Of a stretch of DNA of 64,000 bases, positions 17,029 through 26,000 are shown one piece after another (position 1 is the stretch's first letter; every line of letters starts with the position of its first letter). The notes under the pieces are model-generated. The model was not told where the DNA came from and did not search any database. It worked only from the letters and a program-made list of their open reading frames with translations. Location: positions 1,056,501 through 1,120,500 of the forward strand of contig NZ_CP157804.1 in assembly GCF_040112705.1 (NCBI RefSeq). Direction: 5' to 3'. The DNA comes from Flagellimonas sp. MMG031 (lineage in GTDB: Bacteria; Bacteroidota; Bacteroidia; Flavobacteriales; Flavobacteriaceae). The position numbers and the translations under genes are program-made.

Positions 17029-20000
17029 AACCACCTTATTTCGAGACTGTTGTTAATGCAGGTGAACAACGTTTAATAGATTTTCTGGAAGTCAATCTTC
17101 CAGATAGTTTTACGTTGATTCCTAATATTGAACTGGCAGCGACTAACCCACGTAACAACCAAACCCAATATTGGGAGTACGACCTAATTGTGGTTACACC
17201 ACACGCCATCTACAACATAGAAAATAAAGATTGGAAAGGACGTATAGAAGGCGATGATAACTATTGGTATGTTAACGACCGCCAAAAACCCAATCCACTA
17301 AAAACAGGGCGTATTAAAACGGCCATTTTAGCTTCAAAGCTCAAAGAGTTCGATTACGAGTTAGGGAAAGCCTATATAGTCAATATGGTGACTTTGTCGT
17401 ATCCCAATGGTATAGAACCTTATATTGTTCAAGAAGCAGGTAAAGTGAGTTTTCAATTAGAAAAACGCTTAATCAATTTTATTGCAAATCCTGCAAGTGA
17501 TAAGTACGAAAACACCATTGTTGATATACATGATAAAATAGTAGATTATTTAGTTGGGCGTTTCAGTGAAAAGAAAACCGAAGATAAAAAGGAACTCTAT
17601 AGCCACGAGATTCTGGAAATCGTAGACCAAGAAAACTATTATACAGAGTATCTGGCAAAACCAAAAGGGGTCACCTCATCCATTCGTAAACGTATTAAAG
17701 AATATACGCTTCAGGTAAAAGGTTTATCACCGGAAGAGCTCAAACAACGGGAACTCAAGATTAAGAATGGTTTTAAGGCATTAGAGCATATCAAGAGTAA
17801 TCCCTTTATTACTAATGTTCAATATGAATTAGATGAAGAAAACCATCTCTTTTATGAAATCACAGATTTCCTAGAGGAAGATTCCTTACGCAACAAAGCA
17901 AAAACAAGCGAATTTACCTTTACAGAAAAGATAGATATTTTAAAGAATATCGCGTCAGCGTTAAAAGCAGCACACGAGCATAATGTATTCCACCGTGATA
18001 TTAATCCGGATAATATCTATTACAGGGGTGGTTATGCGATGCTAGGTAATTTCGGTAAAGCATATTTTACTTATCACAATGAAGAAGGCTATACCGTTCA
18101 AGCTACCATTAATGAGCAAAATGCCACACCATACCACGCATTGGAATTAACGGTTGGAGAAACTTCTAGAGCCTCCGATTTATATTCCTTTGGTATTCTA
18201 ACCTATTGGTTATTTGTAGGAGAAGAACCAATAAAATCGCCTTACGAATTGAACAACCTAAATGGGAGATTACCAGAAAAAAAATGGCCATCTAAAGTAA
18301 AACAAACCTTACCAAGTTGGATTGATGATATCTGTAATAAAACCATTTTGGTTGATGAGTTTCAGCGTATTGATAGCGTAGAGGAATTAGAAGCCATCAT
18401 TAAAAAAGGAACATCCTTAGAAGTTGAAAGTACAATTAAAAAAGAAACACAAGACTCTAAAAAAGAAGATACAGATGTTTCCGAAAAAGAGTTGGATGAA
18501 ATAAATGAAGGGGACCGTATAGGGGACTACACCATCTACAACGAACTGGGTAAAGGAGGCTATTCCAAAGTGTTTAGGGTAAAGCATTCCATTCAAGGCA
18601 CGGAATATGCCATGAAGCTCTTTAATACCAGTGTGAATGATGCATCTGTAAAAGATGAATATGCAGCATTAAGTAAGTTAAGTCACCCTAATATTGTACG
18701 ATTTGTTTGGAATGGGACAACACCATCAGGGCAATTTTACACCTTAACCGAATTATTGGATGGCGATAATTTAAGTACTTATGTACGCACCGATGCCAGA
18801 TTACCAATGTATAGAGTTTATCAGCTTGCAACAGATATACTGTCAGCTTTGGTTTCTATGCAGTCGCAAAATCCACCAATGTACCATCGTGATATTAAGC
18901 CCCAAAACATTATTTGGGACTGCCAAGAACGTTTTATGTTAATTGATTTTAATGTAGCCTCTTTTGCGGAGGACAATACAGATTTTGTAGGAACCAATCC
19001 ATATCTCGCACCAGATTTAGTAACTGATAGCAATAATGTCAATTGGGATACATCAGCAGATGTATTTTCATTAGGTGTCACCTTATTCCAATTGGTTTGC
19101 AAACAATACCCATGGACACCAAGTAAGATGCCAATTATGTCTAAAACGGCAAATAACCCAAAGCAGTTAAACGAAGCTATTTCTCAAAACTTTGCAGACT
19201 TACTATCCAAAGCCATCAGTACCAAAAAGGAGGAACGTTTTGGGTCAGCCAAAGAAATGCTGGATGCTCTAGAGGCTATTGGCGAAGATAATTTGTTGGC
19301 AGAGAAAGAAGATACTGGTACAGAACTGCCAAATACAGAACGATTATATCATACTGAAATCACAATTTATCAACCAGGTTGTAATATCAAGTTGGCAGAT
19401 AACATGCAACGGTTTGTAGTGCTTAAAGATACGATTGATGAAGCCTTGAGTAAGTTTAAGGATAACCTGAAAAAATATAAATCGTCTATAAAACTTGATG
19501 AAAAAATAAAAGTAAACATCAAGGTGGATAGTGAATCAATTGTAAGCGAGACATTTTGGAATGGTGGAGCAAAAACCTTTACTGACGGAAATGTGGAAAG
19601 GGTCTATCAAAGTTTAATTGAAACTGTTGAGAAAAATAAGGACAAAATAAAGCGTTTTAAAATAGATGTAGAAGGCCTTAACATTGTAGAATACATCAAT
19701 TCGCTTTACAGTCAGTCTAAACAAGGAAACTTCGGAACTAGGGCTAGTCAAACGGCTAATCAGTTTGATAAATTAACGTATTCACCATCATTATTGGATC
19801 AAAAATTAATTCCTGATATCCTAGACGACAGATACAAGTTACTAATCATTACAGGTAACGCAGGTGATGGTAAAACAGCATTTATTAAAGAGATTGAACA
19901 GAACCAGGCGGTGAAGAATTTGGAAAGCTTTCAACATAAAAATGGAGCTCGTTTCCAGATAAAAGGAACACCTTACGAAAGCAATTATGATGGGTCGCAA

Positions 20001-21482
20001 GACCAAGAGGATAATGCCAATAATGATGTTTTGGAAACCTTTTTTGAACCTTTTGAAAATATTAGGGATTTCAGTCGAGCCAAAGAGGGGCGCATTATTG
20101 CTATTAATGAAGGGCGTTTGGTGGATTTCCTAATGACCTCATCAAAACATCAAGACCTTTATGAGTTAATAGACCAATATTTCTATAACGAAGGTCATTT
20201 TAAGTTGCCCGAGGGAGTCATGATTATCAATCTTAACCTGCGCTCTGTGGTGGCAAACACTGAAAATGGTGGGAGCTTATTCAGAAAGCAAGTAAAGAAA
20301 CTGACCAATAAAGCACTATGGACAAAATGTGAAGGCTGTTCACTAGCGAATAAATGTTTCATTAAATACAACGTAGAATCCTTAAACGATTCAGCAGCGG
20401 GTGATGAAGTGATCACCAGAATGGAGTGGCTCTTACGTACCGTAAGTTTAAAACGAGAATTGCACATTACCATGCGTGACTTGCGTTCTTTCATAGCTTT
20501 TACCTTAACCAGAGACCATGAATGTGAAGACATCAATAAGTTATATGAAGCAGCAGCTGGTAAACCTGAAAGCTATTGGCAATACTATTATTTTAATATT
20601 ACCAATCCTGCTTTGGGTGATTCAGGCAACCAAGACAGATTGATTAAGTTGTTAAGGGAAACAGATATTGGAGAAGTACCAATTCCGGAAACCGATAGAA
20701 ACTTATTTTTTGATAAGCATCAACCAAAGGAATTTATTGAGTTTTCAGAACGGGAAATAGACTTAATAGATATCTTCAATAAGGTAAAGGATGATGAATT
20801 ACGTTTGCCGGTTCACGAAAAGACTAGTGAAATTCTAGAGCGCATAAGAAGCGTTCAAAAATCCTATATCAGACACCATTATTACGAAGGAAAATCCACT
20901 TTAATAAGGAGTGAAAATCAAAAAGGGAAAGGGATGCCATCATTCATGTTAAGGCTACCATACCATTCGGTTTTCAAATTTGTACAATTGCTTCATGATA
21001 AGAGCACAGGCAAAGAAACCATACAAAGTATTTCCAGAGCCATAGCCCTGAATGAGGGTTGTGATAACACCAATATTGACCAAAATAGTTTGGTCTTGGC
21101 AGCTACAGAGGTAACAGACCCATATAGCAAATCCTTTAGACTGTTTAATCTCAATGATTTCGAGTTAAAGGTGAACAACACAGAGCACTTGGTAAAATAT
21201 CTGGAATACGAGCCAGATAGTTTCATGTTCAAGCATAAAACAGAGTCACAAATCAAGTTAACCATATCCCTGGATTTATACGAAATGCTGTATTTCATTC
21301 AACAAGGGTTTAGTCCCTCACTAAATGATATTCGAGGAAAATTTGTAGAGCTAATTATTTTCAAAAACCTACTCAAGAACTTAAACTATAGTGAAGTGGT
21401 TGTAACAAGAGACGATGCAGACTATTTCAGCATCAAAAAGGACAATCAAAATAGAATAGTAATCGAACCAATAAACTTTTAA
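17013..21482 (+). CDS. NERD / double protein-kinase / P-loop ATPase giant (PglW/MAD6-like)
   Basis: A 1489-residue protein starting at ATG 17013, which overlaps the specificity gene by 16 bp. Domains in order: NERD (about 8-130; YDLIVVTPHAIYNIENKDWKG), a nuclease-related fold; kinase-like domain 1 (about 220-460), with HRDINPDN near 327 but GNFG replacing DFG and no clear glycine loop, so probably a pseudokinase; kinase 2 (about 500-755), with GKGGYSKVF near 512, YAMK lysine, HRDIKPQN near 624, IDFN replacing DFG and APD replacing APE; a linker; a P-loop ATPase (ITGNAGDGKT near 946); and a C-x2-C-x6-C cluster near 1105. The NERD-plus-kinase layout matches PglW of BREX type 2 and the kinase of MADS. 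It probably senses or signals infection by phosphorylation. Confidence 0.82.
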   Translation: MARIIKPPYFETVVNAGEQRLIDFLEVNLPDSFTLIPNIELAATNPRNNQTQYWEYDLIVVTPHAIYNIENKDWKGRIEGDDNYWYVNDRQKPNPLKTGRIKTAILASKLKEFDYELGKAYIVNMVTLSYPNGIEPYIVQEAGKVSFQLEKRLINFIANPASDKYENTIVDIHDKIVDYLVGRFSEKKTEDKKELYSHEILEIVDQENYYTEYLAKPKGVTSSIRKRIKEYTLQVKGLSPEELKQRELKIKNGFKALEHIKSNPFITNVQYELDEENHLFYEITDFLEEDSLRNKAKTSEFTFTEKIDILKNIASALKAAHEHNVFHRDINPDNIYYRGGYAMLGNFGKAYFTYHNEEGYTVQATINEQNATPYHALELTVGETSRASDLYSFGILTYWLFVGEEPIKSPYELNNLNGRLPEKKWPSKVKQTLPSWIDDICNKTILVDEFQRIDSVEELEAIIKKGTSLEVESTIKKETQDSKKEDTDVSEKELDEINEGDRIGDYTIYNELGKGGYSKVFRVKHSIQGTEYAMKLFNTSVNDASVKDEYAALSKLSHPNIVRFVWNGTTPSGQFYTLTELLDGDNLSTYVRTDARLPMYRVYQLATDILSALVSMQSQNPPMYHRDIKPQNIIWDCQERFMLIDFNVASFAEDNTDFVGTNPYLAPDLVTDSNNVNWDTSADVFSLGVTLFQLVCKQYPWTPSKMPIMSKTANNPKQLNEAISQNFADLLSKAISTKKEERFGSAKEMLDALEAIGEDNLLAEKEDTGTELPNTERLYHTEITIYQPGCNIKLADNMQRFVVLKDTIDEALSKFKDNLKKYKSSIKLDEKIKVNIKVDSESIVSETFWNGGAKTFTDGNVERVYQSLIETVEKNKDKIKRFKIDVEGLNIVEYINSLYSQSKQGNFGTRASQTANQFDKLTYSPSLLDQKLIPDILDDRYKLLIITGNAGDGKTAFIKEIEQNQAVKNLESFQHKNGARFQIKGTPYESNYDGSQDQEDNANNDVLETFFEPFENIRDFSRAKEGRIIAINEGRLVDFLMTSSKHQDLYELIDQYFYNEGHFKLPEGVMIINLNLRSVVANTENGGSLFRKQVKKLTNKALWTKCEGCSLANKCFIKYNVESLNDSAAGDEVITRMEWLLRTVSLKRELHITMRDLRSFIAFTLTRDHECEDINKLYEAAAGKPESYWQYYYFNITNPALGDSGNQDRLIKLLRETDIGEVPIPETDRNLFFDKHQPKEFIEFSEREIDLIDIFNKVKDDELRLPVHEKTSEILERIRSVQKSYIRHHYYEGKSTLIRSENQKGKGMPSFMLRLPYHSVFKFVQLLHDKSTGKETIQSISRAIALNEGCDNTNIDQNSLVLAATEVTDPYSKSFRLFNLNDFELKVNNTEHLVKYLEYEPDSFMFKHKTESQIKLTISLDLYEMLYFIQQGFSPSLNDIRGKFVELIIFKNLLKNLNYSEVVVTRDDADYFSIKKDNQNRIVIEPINF

Positions 21483-21484
21483 GT

Positions 21485-23050
21485 ATGGCGATTAAAATGA
21501 ATAAGGAGGAAAGTGTGTTTCGTAATGAACTCATTTGTACTATCGATGCAAAATCTATTAATATAGAATACACCCTTGTTAATTTGTTCATGCTCTTAAG
21601 ATATAATGGGCAAAAACCAAGACAGCTATCTAGAGGAAGAGGAAAAACTTTGATTGAGATAAATCATTTAAAGAATGCATTAGGAGTGTTGGAAAATGAG
21701 AATAAGGTTGTAGGGTATTCCGATAATTCTGAAGCTATAGAACCTTGGATACGTAACAATTTTGTTAATATGGCTTATCGTGGTAAAATCGACAAGGAAA
21801 AAGTAGCCTCATTAAGACCTGTGCATTTAGAAAGTTATAGAGTGCGTAACGCAAGTGTAGCCAGAGATTATTATTCAGCAGATCAAGTCTATTTGATGTT
21901 AAGCGCTAATCCACAAGTTAAAGATGACCTAAAAAAATTCTTAATTGAAGGTTGGGATGCTACCACAGATACACTCAATAGTTTAGACAATCTCGATATA
22001 GATAGTTTAGGGATGCTAAACATCATTCCAAAAATATCACCTCGCTTTGTTTTAGATTCGGCAACTGCATTAAACAAAATTGAACCATTATTAAAAAAGC
22101 AAGCTGGATTATTCTGTGATGATATTAGGAGGTTATTAGTTTATAAAGATAAAATACCTAGAAGTGTTTTGGTTGACTACTTAAAAACAATCATTTCCTT
22201 CCACATGTCATTATATACCCAAAAATTGGTTCATTTTTTACCAGTAATGATTGAAAAAGGAACAGTAAATATTGAGGATGAATGGAATATTGTAATTGAT
22301 ACAACAGATGATTTTGAAAGTAGAGTGTCCGCCTATGCGATAGAGGATGCAGATAGACTATACAATTCTATTTACAAATATATTGTTGCAACATTCAAAA
22401 TTAATATGACTTTAGAATATTTAGAATTGAATAAGGACAATTCTGAAAATTTAGAAAAGGCATTGATAGAATTGAAGGAAACCAGTAACGAGAAAGAAAT
22501 TTACTTCAGGGTAAAATTTAATAGTCTTTATAAAGATTTAGATGAAGAGGATAAGTTATTGGTTGATGATATCACTAAATATGAAGAAACCTATTTTGAT
22601 AAGTATTTGGCCATTATTCTCAATACTAAATCTAAAAGACAATTAAAGGAATATAGAGGGATGTTAGCAAATTTGAGTCAAAACAATTCAGATAGAGGTT
22701 TTATGGCTCAAGGAAGAAGTAAAAAGCACCCGAGAAGATTTGTAATGGGAACACGTTTATTGGAAACCTTGGTGCAGATTATGGTCTTGGAAAGTCAAGA
22801 CGACCATTTTGAAACCCGTAGTTTATCTATTGAAGAATTAATGAATAGAATTAAGGAGAGATATGGATTAATAATCAATGGAATTACCGAACCAAGATTT
22901 AGAGATGCCAATGTAAACACACATTTAGCATTCAAGGAAAATGTGGAGGCCTTTAAACAAAAATTACGTCAAATAGGGTTTTACGACGATTTAAGCGATG
23001 CATACATACTGCAAAAAGTAAGACCAAGATACCTATTGAACCAACAATAG
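21485..23050 (+). CDS. Unknown component between kinase and HerA-like ATPase (MAD7-like by position)
   Basis: A 521-residue soluble, helical protein with no catalytic motif that I can see. The last about 100 residues (RRFVMGTRLLETLVQIMVLE, then SIEELMNRIKERYGLIING) look like a winged-helix fold. It begins 2 bp after the kinase stop and 9 bp before the ATPase gene, so the three are co-translated. Its place between a P-loop ATPase protein and a very large HerA-like ATPase matches MADS and also recalls DptG between DptF and DptH of phosphorothioate-dependent restriction. This assignment rests on position and size, not on alignment. Confidence 0.6.
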   Translation: MAIKMNKEESVFRNELICTIDAKSINIEYTLVNLFMLLRYNGQKPRQLSRGRGKTLIEINHLKNALGVLENENKVVGYSDNSEAIEPWIRNNFVNMAYRGKIDKEKVASLRPVHLESYRVRNASVARDYYSADQVYLMLSANPQVKDDLKKFLIEGWDATTDTLNSLDNLDIDSLGMLNIIPKISPRFVLDSATALNKIEPLLKKQAGLFCDDIRRLLVYKDKIPRSVLVDYLKTIISFHMSLYTQKLVHFLPVMIEKGTVNIEDEWNIVIDTTDDFESRVSAYAIEDADRLYNSIYKYIVATFKINMTLEYLELNKDNSENLEKALIELKETSNEKEIYFRVKFNSLYKDLDEEDKLLVDDITKYEETYFDKYLAIILNTKSKRQLKEYRGMLANLSQNNSDRGFMAQGRSKKHPRRFVMGTRLLETLVQIMVLESQDDHFETRSLSIEELMNRIKERYGLIINGITEPRFRDANVNTHLAFKENVEAFKQKLRQIGFYDDLSDAYILQKVRPRYLLNQQ

Positions 23051-23059
23051 TAAGCACCA

Positions 23060-26000
23060 ATGATTATAAATACATATTATAAAGAAATTATTGATTTAGT
23101 TATTGATTTGCATCAAGAAGAATTGCATAATGCTAAACCTGGACATTGTATGAAAATTGCAGGATTGGCATTTAAAGAACTAAATGTCTTGTGCGATAAA
23201 ATTAATGAACTATTTCCAGAAATAGATACCTATATTATATCAGAGGTGAATATTAATGAAAAATGTATTAGTGCTACCAAACTGATTGAATTAAGGAACA
23301 ACCAATACAAACCGCTTTTAATTCTAATCCCATCTAACAGTAGAACAGCGGCAGAAGATTCTTATGGGAATGCAACCTTTAAGGAATTAAGTTTAGAAGG
23401 AGTAGAAACAAAATTAGTCAATAAATTAATTAATGAAATCCCTGTAGAGTTTAAATACTCAATTATTGAAGATATTATCGATTTCATAGGTCAAGATAAC
23501 CTCAAGAATACTCAGATTATCAACTTTCTCATAAGTCTTAAAGAAATTGGTTATAGTGATGAAAGTATAGGGAACAACCTCTATAAGCTAAATCTAATAC
23601 CTGATACAAAATTACTAGAGGACAGCAATAAAATAAGGTCGAGAATAAAATTCAATTCGGATTGTGTTGAGGTACTATCAAACTTTGATAAACCTATGAT
23701 AGACCGTATTGCAGACATGCCTATCGAATCGAATACGTTGCAAAGTGAAATTGTAGACTTCATAAAAAAAGAAGACCAATTAAACACAAAGCAGGAGATA
23801 GCAGAAACGATCTTCCAAAAATATCAAAACCTGAACTTCTCAAACTGGAAAATATCCGATTTAGAAATAGATTTTAGTAAAGTAAAACTATCTGTTGAAG
23901 AAATTAAATCGAGTGATTTTAAAACAGAAAATGATAGAAAAATATTATATGCTAATCCAAATAGTGCCTCGAAAATTAAAATAAGATTTTCAACTAATCC
24001 GAATCCTAATCAAATATCCGATTTGAAGTATTTCAAAATTGTTTTAATGGCAGTTGATGGAGGAAGAGGTGAAGAAATTTCTGTGTTGCGAAAATTAAAA
24101 AAGACAGCTAATAATCGTCCTTACAGAGATGCTATAGTAGAATTAGAGCCTAATCAAATAGATGATGGAGCCTATTTTATTAAAGTATTGGCAGAAAACG
24201 AGTTTGGAGAAATTTTGAATAATGATGATGATTTTAAAGAGATTAAAATTCAAGAAGTATGGGAAGAAGAATTAAAAAATAACCCAGAATCCTCGAAAGA
24301 TGAGTTCCAATTTAAACTAACCTGTGATTCCGAAGATTTTGATTTTGTGGTTGATGATACGATCGATCGGGAAGACAACCAAAGAAAAGACAAGGTTAAA
24401 AGTGTGCTTCAAGCATTTTTAAATCATAGAATTTACGATTTAAAGCATGAAAATGAGCCTGCAATACCCGAACCAATTGAACCTTCAAATTGTTGGTTAG
24501 ACGATAAAAAAGTTAGCCATACCTCTGTATTTCATATAAACTATTCCCCAAACCATAACTATCAAATACTTTTATCTTCTAAATTAAGAACCATTGAAAA
24601 AGTGTTTTTGGATAACGCAGGATATTTGGGTTATGTTAAAGTAGATTTAAATAACAATGCGTCATTTACAAATTTTAATGATTCCAAATTTATAGAGAGC
24701 AAGCTAACATTGAGCGCACCGGAAACAGTCTTGAGCTTGCGTACTAAAGTGTTCAAACGTATTCAGGAATCTAATGAAAACAATGATGGTGTTTTCGAAA
24801 CAGCTGATATATTTAATTTCAAAGAAGACATTTCTAATTATATTTCAGCATATACAGCATGGACTTCTGAACTTCAAAATCAAATTTCCAACACTGAAAT
24901 TTCAGAGGAAGACAAAGCTGATTTGATAGATTTAGTATGTGAATTGCAATTTTTGGATGTTGTTAAATTAGACACCAAACTACCTGACGGTAAAAAAATA
25001 GAAGCATTACTTTTTTCACCTTTGCACCCTTTAAGATTAGCTTGGATATTGCAGTTGTTAGATGTGTTTTTTAAATGGGAACAAGAAACATTGGGTTTTT
25101 CAAAATACAAAGAAGCATGGTCAAATAATTTAGAAGTACTTTTTAATAATGAATTTAGCTATTCCAATAATCCATTGGTTATAGTAGGCAATCAGTCTTT
25201 AAAAAATTATAATTATTCAGGTGAATTAGCACATGGATGGGGCTTGTATTTAGAAGGAGTAGACAATAAGTTGAGTAAGTCTTTTACATCAATATCTAGA
25301 CAGTTGCTTCATTATTTCAGAGGGCTTTTTAATATCACAAAAGAAAACTATATCGATACAGATATTAGTAAAAGACAGGTAGTTACCCATATTAAAAATT
25401 ACTTAAAGCAACATCCTTATGTAGACAAATTAATTTTGAATTTGGTGAATGCTGGAGATGCCAATGTGTTTTCTGATGCATTAATTGAATTAGAAAAAGA
25501 AAATGATTTTAGTAATACAAAATATGAGATAAGATTATTTAAGGATAGTGATAAAATCATTGAGCATGGAGACGCACTTAAAAGTCTTTTGAATCCACAA
25601 TCAATCATTTCTGAAGAAGCTGAAGTGTTTTCGCAGCCGTCCAAAAACAGGCTGTTTCCGAAATTAAGATTTTCAATAAATAACATTTCAGATTATTTAA
25701 AGAATCCATTGAAGTTCAATGCGCATATTAGTTTTTTAATAAGCCCATTTCCAATAAAAATTGAATTGGTAAAACCAGATTTAGACACTAGAAATTTCTA
25801 TGTGAATGGCATTGTTACGGATCATACAGTCAATGTTGAGAATGATGACAATAGATTTAAGTGGAACAGGTTTATTAAGGGTAATAACTTACCAATAGTT
25901 TATAGTAATCTTGGCCAATTGGGTATTCAATTATTTGAGAACATGCAATCCTTTACAAGTTGTGCTCTAAAATTAGAATATACAGAGGCAATTCCATCAA

